Source: Haloprofundus halobius
Lineage (GTDB): Archaea > Halobacteriota > Halobacteria > Halobacteriales > Haloferacaceae
Direction of reading: 5' to 3'
Length of the DNA stretch: 64,000 bases
NCBI RefSeq assembly: GCF_020097835.1
Contig: NZ_CP083666.1
Span: 1,798,001-1,862,000, forward strand
The position numbers were made by a program, and so were the translations under genes. The notes below the pieces were generated by a model. It worked only from the letters and a program-made list of their open reading frames with translations, did not search any database and had not been told where the DNA came from. How positions within the stretch are numbered: the first letter of the stretch is position 1; each line of letters starts with the position of its first letter. Positions 52,979-61,726 of this stretch are shown here, piece after piece.

Positions 52979-53329
52979 TCAGTCGTGGAAGCCGGCGGAG
53001 GTGAGCGCGTAACTCGCGTCGTCGGTCTCGCAGGTCGGCGTCACCTCTTTGCGCGCGGTGTCGTATTCGAGAAGCTTCCGCGTCGCGAGTTTCGGCAGGT
53101 GGAGGTGGTGCAGCGAGACGGCTATCTGCTGGGGATGGGTCGTCTCGCCCGCCTCGGACTCGCGGCGGTGAATCTCCTCGGCCAGTTCCTCGACCGTGAC
53201 CGGGCCCGGTTGGTCCGAGAGCGCGTGGATGAGATGACGGCGGCGCGGACTCGCCAGCGCGTCGAGCAACTTTTTCGTCTGTTTCGTCTCTTGGATACCG
53301 GCGTCGGCCGTCACTTCTTGCGAACTCAT
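52979..53329 (-). CDS. DUF7344-type winged-helix regulator
   Basis: 116 aa. KKLLDALASPRRRHLIHALSDQ and AVSLHHLHLPKLATRKLLEYD match the same haloarchaeal HTH pattern as the two genes at 5231 and 17255. Follows the Bat-type regulator on the same strand after ~48 bp and may be in its operon. Confidence 0.82.
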   Translation of the reverse strand: MSSQEVTADAGIQETKQTKKLLDALASPRRRHLIHALSDQPGPVTVEELAEEIHRRESEAGETTHPQQIAVSLHHLHLPKLATRKLLEYDTARKEVTPTCETDDASYALTSAGFHD

Positions 53330-53376
53330 GATCTATACCGATGAGTCGGATATGTAAAGTACGACTACCCAAAGAA

Positions 53377-55062
53377 TCAGGTACCGTTGAATGTCACCGC
53401 GCCGAAGAGTTTCGAGACGAGTTTTCGCTCGCCCGTTCGGATGTGCTGGTGGAACGTCGCGGGCGAGATATCCAGCGACGTCGCCACGTCTTTCCCCGAA
53501 CTCTCGCGGGGTTGGTCGAAGTAGCCGGCGAGATACGCCGCCTGCAACACGTTGCGCTGCCGCGCCGTCAGGTCGGACTCGACGGAGGAGACGAAGTCTC
53601 CCTCGGTCAGCGGTCGGCGCTCGACCTGTCTGCGCGACTGCAGTTCGGCGCTGTCGTACGCTTTCCTGAGCCCGCGCATACACGCGCCCACGTCGCCATC
53701 CTGCGGGAGCAGCGCGACGACGGAGGCTCCGCTGTCGTCGACGACGAGCGCGTCGACGGTGACACCGAGGTCGGTCAGCGTCTCGGTGACCGACTCCCCG
53801 TCGAACACCAACTGTACGAGCGCGCCGGCGTCTGTCTCGCGGACGAACCGGTGCCGGGCCACCGACTCGGAGTCGGCCGCCCGTTCGAGAAACGCTTCGG
53901 CGTCGCCGTCGGTGACGGTGAAGAACTCGACGGAGGGGTCGGTCCCGGTGACGCCCTCCAGTCTGAGTTCGACCTCGGTCTCGGCGACCATCTCGAACAG
54001 CGGGCCGTCGTCCGCGAGGCGGAGTTCGACCTCCGTCGCTCCCTTCGTTAACAGCAGGCGCTTGCTCTCGACGGCGTTGACCGTGTGTCCGATGGTCTTT
54101 CCGAGTTCGTCGAGCACCGACTGCTCCTCCTCGTCGAAGGCGTCGTCTTCGGTCGTGTACACCTCCAGGACGCCGTACACCGTGTCTCGGTACCGAATCG
54201 GGACGCACGCGAACGCCCGGACACCCCCGCGTTCGGCCCACGCGCCCCAGTCGGAGTCCCCGTCGTCGAGCATCGCGAGTTCGTCTTGGCCGAACCCGGT
54301 GGCTATCGTCGCTCGCTCGCGGTACGCCCGCCACGCGGCGGTTCCGTGCGTCAGGTCGCCGTTGGTCGCCGCCCGCGGTTGCGGTGGGTCGAGCGTCTCG
54401 CCGACCGTCGTACTGACCGTGAGCGTCTCGCGTGTCGCCCGCGGCTTGCAGATGCGGACGTAGCAGTACGGCCCCGCCTCCGAGAGCCGCGTGCAGACGC
54501 GCTCCTCGGCTTCGTCGCGACTCTTCGCGCCGACCAGCGCCGCGTTTACCTCCCGGATAACCGAGTTGACGCGGTTGAGTCGGTCGAGGCGTTCGCGCTG
54601 TTCGCCGAGCGAGATAGACTGCTTGCGCGCGCGAAGGAGCGACTGGATACGGCCGTGCAGTTCGGCTTTCGACACCGGCGTCCGGATCAGGTCGTCGACG
54701 CCGGGTGGGAACTGGGCGCCGATCTGCCGCCACACGTCCCCGTTGCTCAGGTTCTGTTCGGGGACGACGAGCAGGAACGGGAGGTGGAGCGGTTCGGCGT
54801 CGCTCTTGAGCGTCTCGAACGCGTCGACGTGTCTCGAAAGCGTCTGCGGGTCGAGTACGCAGAGGTCGATTTCGCCCGGCGAGACGTCCGCCGGTTCCCG
54901 CTCGACGACGCGGTGGTCGGTGCCGAGGACCTCCGCGAGTAGTGACCGGTTCTCGTCGTGACTCATCGCGAGCAAGATTCGCGCTTCGTCGGCGGGAAGC
55001 GCGTCGCTCGACGCCTGCTCGACGAGAAGTCGGTCTCTCATAACCGACTCCGCCTCGTCCAT
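53377..55062 (-). CDS. Bat-type (bacterio-opsin activator) regulator
   Basis: 561 aa. Residues ~27-140: a receiver-like domain lacking a clear phospho-Asp context. ~165-335: GAF domain (SRDEAEERVCTRLSEAGPYCYVRI... CVPIRYRDTVYGVLEVYT). ~345-490: the Bat-associated domain. ~505-555: HTH_10 (LTARQRNVLQAAYLAGYFDQPRESSGKDVATSLDISPATFHQHIRTGERKL). Senses a signal and activates transcription. Encoded 19 bp after the KaiC-like gene, so they are co-transcribed. Confidence 0.88.
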   Translation of the reverse strand: MDEAESVMRDRLLVEQASSDALPADEARILLAMSHDENRSLLAEVLGTDHRVVEREPADVSPGEIDLCVLDPQTLSRHVDAFETLKSDAEPLHLPFLLVVPEQNLSNGDVWRQIGAQFPPGVDDLIRTPVSKAELHGRIQSLLRARKQSISLGEQRERLDRLNRVNSVIREVNAALVGAKSRDEAEERVCTRLSEAGPYCYVRICKPRATRETLTVSTTVGETLDPPQPRAATNGDLTHGTAAWRAYRERATIATGFGQDELAMLDDGDSDWGAWAERGGVRAFACVPIRYRDTVYGVLEVYTTEDDAFDEEEQSVLDELGKTIGHTVNAVESKRLLLTKGATEVELRLADDGPLFEMVAETEVELRLEGVTGTDPSVEFFTVTDGDAEAFLERAADSESVARHRFVRETDAGALVQLVFDGESVTETLTDLGVTVDALVVDDSGASVVALLPQDGDVGACMRGLRKAYDSAELQSRRQVERRPLTEGDFVSSVESDLTARQRNVLQAAYLAGYFDQPRESSGKDVATSLDISPATFHQHIRTGERKLVSKLFGAVTFNGT

Positions 55063-55081
55063 CTCCGTCGTGGTTTTCGTT

Positions 55082-56578
55082 TCATGGTTCGAATTCTTCG
55101 TCCGGTTGTGCGGGTCGACCGCTGAGGATGCCGCGGAGGCCCGTCAGCGGGTCGCCGATTTGCACGCCGTACTCGGTGATGCGGAACTCCCGAAGTTGGC
55201 GCTCGAAGTCGCTCGTCCGCTTCTTCAACACGCCGACAGCTTTCCGCATCTCTCCGTTCAGTTCGAGGTGCTGGAGGAATAAAATATTATCCGCCAAATA
55301 GCTTAGGCCTCCCTCGTCTGTCACTTGGAAGTCGCCGGTGATGTCCTGCACTTCGTTGATGAGAATGACGGAGATGCCCATGTTCTGGAGGTACTTACAG
55401 AGCGTGTGGAGGTTGCGCGTGAGTTCGTCGTTCTCGCCGAGGAGCGCGAACTTGTAGCCGACGATGCCGTCTATCATCACGATTTCGGCGCCTTTCTCCT
55501 CGACTTCCCGGCGGACTCGCTCGTTGAACTCGTCGACGCTCAGCGACAACGACTCGGTCTCGTTTATCGAGAGCACGTCCTGGTCGAGCATCTGATCGAC
55601 CGGGATGTTGACGGCGTTGCTGCGCTCTCTGAGCGTCCGTTTGTTCTCCTCGAACAGGTAGACGACGGAGCGTTCACCGCGACCCGCGGCCTCCTTCATG
55701 AACTGAATGCCGGTCGTCGTCTTGCCGACGCCGGTCGGGCCGGTGATTATCGTCACCGTCCCCCGCTCGATGCCGCCGCTGAGCAACTGGTCGAGTCCAG
55801 GGACGCCCGAGGAGATGGTCTCAGTCTCGAACTCACGGCCGGTCCCCTGCGGGAGCTGGTTCAAGTACACCTCGATGCCGCCGCGGTCGATGGTGAGCGT
55901 GTGCGGACCGCTCTGGAAGTCCGACCCGCGGAACTTCGTCACCGTCAGCGTGCGCTTCTCGTCGCTTCGCTTCAAGTTGAGCGTCCCGTCGCAGATGAAC
56001 TGTAAGTCGTCGTCCGGTCGCGTCTCCGTCGCCTGGGCGGTGAACAGCACCGTCGACCCCTGAACGTTGAAAAAGCGCATCAGCGAGAGGATCTGCTTGC
56101 GGAACTGGTAGTCGTCGGGCGCGAGATACCGCAGCTGCGTCAGCGGGTCGATGAACAGTCGGTCGGGGTTGAGCTCCTCGACGCGGTTCGTTATCTCCTC
56201 GGTGACGGAGTCGCCCTCGACTTCGTCGGGGCTGAAGATATCGTACGTCAGGTTCTGCGCGAAGTACTCCGAGTCCGGGCTCAGGTCGAGAAAGTCGACG
56301 CCGTCCAACTCCAGTCCGAGCGAGGCGGCGTTCTCCCTGATGTTCTTGGTTGATTCTTCGAGATTGATGTACAGTACGGACTCGCCCGCTTCGAGGCCGG
56401 CACGCAGAAAATGCACCCCGAGGATACTCTTGCCCGCGCCGGGTTCGCCCCGAACCATGTAGGTCCGGTTCGGGACGAATCCACCGCACAGTACGTCGTC
56501 GAGTCCGTCGACACCCGTCGAGATACGCTCGCTCGCAGGCGCATCTCGTCGCGCGGACTCGTGGTTAACCTTTTCCAT
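55082..56578 (-). CDS. KaiC-like double-RecA ATPase
   Basis: 498 aa from MEKVNHESARRD. Two KaiC/RadA-like domains: Walker A GEPGAGKS at ~44-51 with YINLEES, and GPTGVGKT in the second half with YLFEENKR and MIDGIV Walker B. The circadian autophosphorylation Ser/Thr context is not evident. Archaeal KaiC-like proteins often act as ATP switches for signalling partners; here the partner is probably the Bat-type regulator downstream. Confidence 0.88.
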   Translation of the reverse strand: MEKVNHESARRDAPASERISTGVDGLDDVLCGGFVPNRTYMVRGEPGAGKSILGVHFLRAGLEAGESVLYINLEESTKNIRENAASLGLELDGVDFLDLSPDSEYFAQNLTYDIFSPDEVEGDSVTEEITNRVEELNPDRLFIDPLTQLRYLAPDDYQFRKQILSLMRFFNVQGSTVLFTAQATETRPDDDLQFICDGTLNLKRSDEKRTLTVTKFRGSDFQSGPHTLTIDRGGIEVYLNQLPQGTGREFETETISSGVPGLDQLLSGGIERGTVTIITGPTGVGKTTTGIQFMKEAAGRGERSVVYLFEENKRTLRERSNAVNIPVDQMLDQDVLSINETESLSLSVDEFNERVRREVEEKGAEIVMIDGIVGYKFALLGENDELTRNLHTLCKYLQNMGISVILINEVQDITGDFQVTDEGGLSYLADNILFLQHLELNGEMRKAVGVLKKRTSDFERQLREFRITEYGVQIGDPLTGLRGILSGRPAQPDEEFEP

Positions 56579-56662
56579 CGTCCCCAATAGTACGCTACTG
56601 GTATTTTGTCGTTACGACGCATGTCGACCGAGATCGACTCCGAGTCGGCGGGTCGGCCGGTG

Positions 56663-57295
56663 TCAGCCGAAGTTCTCGACCTTCGCGTCCGCCGGGTCGC
56701 CGTTCTCGGCTTCGAGCGCGTCGAGCGCCTCCTGGACGAAGCCGGCGAACCCGTAGACGAACACCTGCGCGCCGTCGCCGTACGTCTCGGCGACGTGGTC
56801 GGCGAGGTCGCCGTCGGTGACGACGACCGTCGCGCCGCGCTCGCGGAGGTCCGCGAGTCGTTCCTCGTGTGCGGGCGCGTCGTCCTTGTAGATTACCGCG
56901 ACCGACCCGCCGTCGCGGAGCGCGCGCTCGCCCAGTCCGACGGCCGCCCCGACGCCCGGTCCCCCGGCGAGAACGACGACGGCCGACTCGTCTTCGTAGT
57001 ACTCGTTGCCGAACGGCCCGGAGATGTCGAGCTCGTCGCCCGCTTCGAGGTCGAGGAGGTGACGGCTGAACGGCCCGGCCTCCTCGGGGTCGACGCCGAC
57101 GGTTATCTCGAACGTCTCGCGGGCGTCCGGCGACGAGAGCGTGTAGAAGCGCGCGTACTTCTCCCCATCGACGGCGGCGGCTATCTTGACGAACTGGCCG
57201 GGACGAGCGTCGAACCCGTCGGGCGATTCGAGCACGATAGCGACCGTGTTCGGGCCGACCGAACTGACGTCGGTGACGGCGACGGTTGCGTCCAT
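56663..57295 (-). CDS. FAD/NAD-binding oxidoreductase (ferredoxin reductase-like)
   Basis: 210 aa from MDATVAVTDVSSVGPNTVAIVLESP. FAD motif RFYTLSSPD, followed by SGPFGNEYY and the NAD(P) motif VVVLAGGPGVGAAVGLGERAL. Lacks an iron-sulphur domain. It is divergent from korAB, and I recall a similar neighbour of korAB in Haloferax, so it may pass electrons between ferredoxin and pyridine nucleotides; this is inference. Confidence 0.85.
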   Translation of the reverse strand: MDATVAVTDVSSVGPNTVAIVLESPDGFDARPGQFVKIAAAVDGEKYARFYTLSSPDARETFEITVGVDPEEAGPFSRHLLDLEAGDELDISGPFGNEYYEDESAVVVLAGGPGVGAAVGLGERALRDGGSVAVIYKDDAPAHEERLADLRERGATVVVTDGDLADHVAETYGDGAQVFVYGFAGFVQEALDALEAENGDPADAKVENFG

Positions 57296-57551
57296 GTCCG
57301 GGCAATTGGGGGGCCACCACAAAGTCGCTTCCCACTCTCGTCAGCGCGTGCGAGACGGCGCCGAGTCGAGACCGAGATGAGATAAGACGGTTTACAGTTC
57401 GAGCGGAGTCGATTGGAAACCCGTCACAGAGTCGCATCGAAAGTAGGCTTTTTTGAGGAGTCTCTGGCGAAAAAACGCCCGAATGCGGGAGGACACCACC
57501 CCCGCTCCTTTCAGAAGGCTTTTGATTCGGCCGGAGGTAGCACCGATTAGC

Positions 57552-59309
57552 ATGCCTGCGGACTTCAACTGGGCCATCGGCGGAGAGGCTGGCGATGGCA
57601 TCGACTCCACGGGGAAGATTTTCGCCCAGGCGCTCTCACGGGCTGGCCGGCACGTGTTCACCTCGAAGGACTTCGCGTCTCGTATCCGCGGCGGATACAC
57701 AGCGTACAAAGTCCGAACCTCGGTCGACCAAGTGCAGAGTGTCGTGGACCGACTCGACGTACTCATCGCGCTCACACCGCGAACCATCGACGAGAACCTC
57801 GACGAACTGCACGAGGGCAGCGTCATCGTCTACGACGGCGAGCGCACCACGATGCAGGGCGTCGAGATTCCGGAGGGAATGGTCGGGCTGGACGTTCCCC
57901 TCCAGAGTATCGCCGAGGAGAAAGGTGGCGCAATCATGCGCAACGTCGTCGCGCTCGGCGCGGCGTGCGCCGTCGCCGACTTCCCCATCGAACATCTCGA
58001 CAGTTCGCTCGAGAAACGCTTCGGCGGCAAGGGACAGGCCATCGTCGACAACAACCGAAAGGCCGCCCGCGCCGGACGCGACTACGTCAACGAGAACTAC
58101 GACCACGAGTTCGACTACAACCTCGAGACGACCGACAACGACTACGTGCTCCTCAACGGCGACGAGGCCATCGGCATGGGTGCCATCGCCGCCGGATGCC
58201 GCTTCTACGCCGGCTACCCCATCACGCCCGCGACTGACGTGATGGAGTATCTCACCGGCCGTATCGAGCAGTACGGCGGTCACGTCGTCCAGGCGGAAGA
58301 CGAGCTCGCGGCCATCAACCTCGCACTCGGCGGCGCGCGCGCCGGTGCCCGCGCGATGACCGCCACCTCCGGTCCGGGTATCGACCTGATGACCGAGACG
58401 TTCGGTCTCATCGCGACGAGCGAGACGCCGTTGGTCATCGTCGACGTGATGCGCTCGGGCCCCTCGACGGGGATGCCGACCAAACAGGAGCAGGGCGACC
58501 TGAACCAGATGGTGTACGGCGGTCACGGCGAGATCCCGCGCTTCACGCTCGCGCCGACCACCGTCGCCGAGTGTTTCCACAAGACGGTCGAGGCGTTCAA
58601 CCTCGCCGAGAAGTACCAGACGCCCGTCTACCTCGCCGCCGACCTCGCGATGGCGGTCACCGAGCAGACGTTCGCGCCCGAGGAGTTCGACATGGACGCC
58701 GTCGAGATCGATCGCGGCAAGGTCGTCGACGACGACACCATCGGCGAGTGGCAGAACGAGAAGGGGCAGTTCAAACCCCACGCGCTCACCGACGACGGCG
58801 TGAGTCCGCGCTCGTTCCCCGGGACGGGCGGCGGCGCACACATGTCGACCGGTCTCGAACACGACGAACTCGGTCGCCGGACCGAGGACACCGACATGCG
58901 CGTCGAGCAGGTCGACAAGCGCAACCGGAAGGTCGAGACGGCCAAGGAGCGCGAACCGTGGGCCTACCGCGAGTTCGGCGACAAAGATTCAGGAAACCTC
59001 GTCATCTCGTGGGGTTCGAACGAGGGCGCGATGGTCGAAGCAATCGAGTTCCTCGAGGAGGACGGCGTCGACGTCCACTTCATTTCGGTACCGTACATCT
59101 TCCCGCGTCCGGACCTCACGGAGGTCATCAACGACGCCGACGACGTCATCGTCGTCGAGTGTAACAACACCGGACAGTTCGCCGACATCCTCGAACACGA
59201 CGCCCTTACCCGTGTCAAGCGCGTGAACAAGTACAACGGCGTCCGATTCAAAGCCGACGAACTGGCCGAAGACATCAAAGAGACGCTCTCACAGGAGATT
59301 ACCGCATGA
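57552..59309 (+). CDS. korA: 2-oxoacid:ferredoxin oxidoreductase alpha subunit
   Basis: 585 aa from MPADFNWAIGGEAGDGIDSTGKI. The N-terminal gamma-type domain (residues 1-190) is fused to the alpha domain (~205-585: GDEAIGMGAIAAGCRFYAGYPITPATDVMEYL, SGPGIDLMTETFGL, VIVDVMRSGPSTGMPTKQEQGDL). Oxidises 2-oxoglutarate or a related 2-oxoacid to acyl-CoA, reducing ferredoxin. A TATA-like CTTTTGATT ~30 bp upstream. korB follows with ATGA overlap. Confidence 0.93.
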   Translation: MPADFNWAIGGEAGDGIDSTGKIFAQALSRAGRHVFTSKDFASRIRGGYTAYKVRTSVDQVQSVVDRLDVLIALTPRTIDENLDELHEGSVIVYDGERTTMQGVEIPEGMVGLDVPLQSIAEEKGGAIMRNVVALGAACAVADFPIEHLDSSLEKRFGGKGQAIVDNNRKAARAGRDYVNENYDHEFDYNLETTDNDYVLLNGDEAIGMGAIAAGCRFYAGYPITPATDVMEYLTGRIEQYGGHVVQAEDELAAINLALGGARAGARAMTATSGPGIDLMTETFGLIATSETPLVIVDVMRSGPSTGMPTKQEQGDLNQMVYGGHGEIPRFTLAPTTVAECFHKTVEAFNLAEKYQTPVYLAADLAMAVTEQTFAPEEFDMDAVEIDRGKVVDDDTIGEWQNEKGQFKPHALTDDGVSPRSFPGTGGGAHMSTGLEHDELGRRTEDTDMRVEQVDKRNRKVETAKEREPWAYREFGDKDSGNLVISWGSNEGAMVEAIEFLEEDGVDVHFISVPYIFPRPDLTEVINDADDVIVVECNNTGQFADILEHDALTRVKRVNKYNGVRFKADELAEDIKETLSQEITA

Positions 59310-60172
59310 GCTCAGACGTTCGATTCACCGATTTCAAGTCCGACAAACAGCCGACGTGGTGCCCCGGGTGCGGCGACTTCGGCACGATGAACGGCATGAT
59401 GAAGGCGCTGGCGAACACGGGCAACGACCCCGACAACACGTTCGTCGTCGCCGGCATCGGCTGTTCCGGCAAGATCGGCACCTACATGCACAGCTACGCG
59501 ATGCACGGCGTCCACGGCCGCGCGCTGCCGGTCGGCGCGGGCGTGAAGATGGCCAACCCCGATCTCGAAGTGATGGTCGCCGGCGGCGACGGTGACGGCT
59601 ACTCCATCGGCGCGGGCCACTTCGTCCACGCCGTCCGCCGGAACGTCGACATGACGTACGTCGTCATGGACAACCGCATCTACGGTCTCACGAAGGGGCA
59701 GGCCTCGCCGACTTCGCGCGAGGACTTCGAGACGTCGACGACGCCCGAGGGCCCGAAACAGCCGCCGGTCAACCCGATGGCGCTGGCGCTCGCGGCGGGC
59801 GCGACGTTCATCGCGCAGTCCTTTTCCTCGGACGCGATGCGACACGCCGAGATCGTCCAGGAGGCCATCGAACACGACGGCTTCGGCTTCGTCAACGTGT
59901 TCAGCCCGTGCGTGACGTTCAACGACGTCGACACGTACGACTACTTCCGCGACAACCTCGTTGACCTCGCCGAGGACGACGACTACGACCGCCACGACTA
60001 CGACGCGGCGAAGGACCGCATCCTCGACGCCTCGAAAGAGTATCAGGGCGTCATCTATCAGAACGAGAACTCGGTGCCGTACGAGGAGCAGCACGGCCTC
60101 ACCGAGAACATGGCGGAGATTCCGGACGGCGCGCCCGAGGACGCGACGGACCTCGTGCGAGAGTTCTACTAA
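59306..60172 (+). CDS. korB: 2-oxoacid:ferredoxin oxidoreductase beta subunit
   Basis: 288 aa TPP-binding subunit. CPGCGDFGTMNGMM, GIGCSGKIGTYMHSYAMHGVHGRALPVGAGVK and GDGDGYSIGAGHFVHAVRRN (TPP motif GDG...N) are diagnostic. The Cys residues in CPGCG may touch the cluster region. Pairs with korA. It ends before a T-rich tract and a repeat-rich intergenic region. Confidence 0.94.
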   Translation: MSSDVRFTDFKSDKQPTWCPGCGDFGTMNGMMKALANTGNDPDNTFVVAGIGCSGKIGTYMHSYAMHGVHGRALPVGAGVKMANPDLEVMVAGGDGDGYSIGAGHFVHAVRRNVDMTYVVMDNRIYGLTKGQASPTSREDFETSTTPEGPKQPPVNPMALALAAGATFIAQSFSSDAMRHAEIVQEAIEHDGFGFVNVFSPCVTFNDVDTYDYFRDNLVDLAEDDDYDRHDYDAAKDRILDASKEYQGVIYQNENSVPYEEQHGLTENMAEIPDGAPEDATDLVREFY

Positions 60173-60552
60173 CCCCCCTTTTTCCGCCTCGGGTCGCGCT
60201 TTGCGCGACCGCTCGGCGCAAAAATCTGTGTTCGTGAACGTAGTGAACGAACGCTCGGGAGAGCGGAGCTCTCCCGGTGGACCAAAAAGGCCACTCGCTC
60301 GGCCTTCGGCCTCGCTCGCGGTACGACTACTTGCCGCTGACCGTACCGCACAGCGACCGCAACCGCTTCAGCGACCGCACCGCGACGAGGGTTTATCTGT
60401 AAAGAAGAGACCAGACCCCCCCATGCGTTGACGAGTCGTCGCGGGGTCGGTCGGGGCGGGTGTACGGCGCGCCGCTCCGCGGGTGGGAGAGTCGGTGTGC
60501 CGTCTGTTCGTTACAACCCTCAACACAGTCGTACGTCCACACGTCGAAGTCG
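60173..60552. repeat. Intergenic palindrome-rich repeat (copy A) and terminator
   Basis: Directly after korB, CCCCCCTTTTT can end transcription. It is followed by palindromes such as GGTCGCGC-TTTG-CGCGACC and by GCTCGGCCTTCGGCCTCGCT inside 60292-60322. The same block recurs at 63207-63236. No gene here. Confidence 0.6.
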
Positions 60553-60906
60553 CTACTTTGTCTGCCAAACCCGTCGTCCCGTCCAGAGCAGTAGCAGAGC
60601 ACCAGCCAACGACATGGCAGCCGCAGGGAGGTACACCCACTGAATGCCACAGCCGAATCCACCGTAGCCGAGCAGGTCGTCGAAGAGCCCAATCAGGAGT
60701 AGCCCGAATAGAAACGCTGCGAACCCCAGTAGCGACGTGGCAACTGACACTACGAGCGAAAGAGACGGCTGTCCAAGCCACGGGCTGCCTAGGTTTGCGA
60801 GCGCCCAGACGAGAGCAAAGCCGAACAAGAGAACGCCGAATAGCGTCTGCGGGACGCCGCTGCCCGGCGTGCAGAGGACCGTCTCGGAGAAAAACAGGGA
60901 GACCAT
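60553..60906 (-). CDS. Hydrophobic membrane protein, unknown
   Basis: 117 aa. Three to four hydrophobic segments (LFGVLLFGFALVWALANL, LVVSVATSLLGFAAFLFGLL, VYLPAAAMSLAGALLLLWTG). Composition is less acidic than typical. No recognised family. It lies between the repeat-rich gap and a lipoprotein gene. Confidence 0.6.
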   Translation of the reverse strand: MVSLFFSETVLCTPGSGVPQTLFGVLLFGFALVWALANLGSPWLGQPSLSLVVSVATSLLGFAAFLFGLLLIGLFDDLLGYGGFGCGIQWVYLPAAAMSLAGALLLLWTGRRVWQTK

Positions 60907-60949
60907 GGTCGCCGTGCGCAGCGAGGTGATGTATCCTTTCCGTCGTGTC

Positions 60950-61600
60950 TCAATCCCGGTGTTCGATACGCTCGAACAGCGACAGCACCGTCTCCTGTTC
61001 GTCGAGGTCGGCGGGGTGCATCGCCAGCGCGACGATCACGTCGTCGCCGTGGCTGACGGTCGCGACGTGGAACTGCACGGCGATCGACTCGTTCGACTGC
61101 GCAGTCGACCCGTCGACGGAGACGTTCTCTGCACTCACGTTACCCTCGTACGTGACGACGGTCGCCCGCTCGTCGAGAACCGTTCGCTCGGTTTCGCCGA
61201 CGCGGCGGAGGTCACCGACAGAGTCGCCGGTGACCTCGTTCGAGAGGCCGAGCAGTCGTTCGACGAGTTCGTCGTTCGTCTCTCCGGCGAGTGGGTTGGC
61301 GGAGACGCCCGCGACGTCGGGGTTCGGCGTCGAGAGCAAAACGACGGACGCGCCACCATCGGAGCGTGCGTACGACGAGAGCCAGCCGACGAGCGTGACG
61401 TTCGCTCCGGCCCCGGCGACGGCGACGCGGCGGTCGACGACGACCGACCGGCTCTCGCCGGGTTCGTAGCTCGCGTCCGCCAGCGCCGAATCCGGTATCG
61501 ACGCCGGATTCGACTCCAGCGTCAGCGCGTCCGCGCTGACGCAACCCGAGAGCACCACCAGGAGCGCGACCGCCGGCACGAGAAACTGTGCGCGTTTCAT
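60950..61600 (-). CDS. Lipoprotein, haloarchaeal (DUF6517-like)
   Basis: 216 aa from MKRAQFLVPAVALLVVLSGC; the lipobox LSGC puts the lipid-modified Cys at residue 20. The mature part (ESRSVVVDRRVAVAGAGANVTLVGWLSSY... ERTVLDERATVVTYEGNV) matches a secreted haloarchaeal family I recall as DUF6517. Unknown role at the cell surface. Confidence 0.78.
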   Translation of the reverse strand: MKRAQFLVPAVALLVVLSGCVSADALTLESNPASIPDSALADASYEPGESRSVVVDRRVAVAGAGANVTLVGWLSSYARSDGGASVVLLSTPNPDVAGVSANPLAGETNDELVERLLGLSNEVTGDSVGDLRRVGETERTVLDERATVVTYEGNVSAENVSVDGSTAQSNESIAVQFHVATVSHGDDVIVALAMHPADLDEQETVLSLFERIEHRD

Positions 61601-61726
61601 ACACTCCGGAGAGCGTGTGTGACCAAATCTCTTACTCCAACCGAACACTCTCGGTCGTGCTGGACCCGTCACCGTCCGTGAATGGATGCACGCGTTTTTT
61701 ATGAACTGGCGGGAAACTACCTGTTT

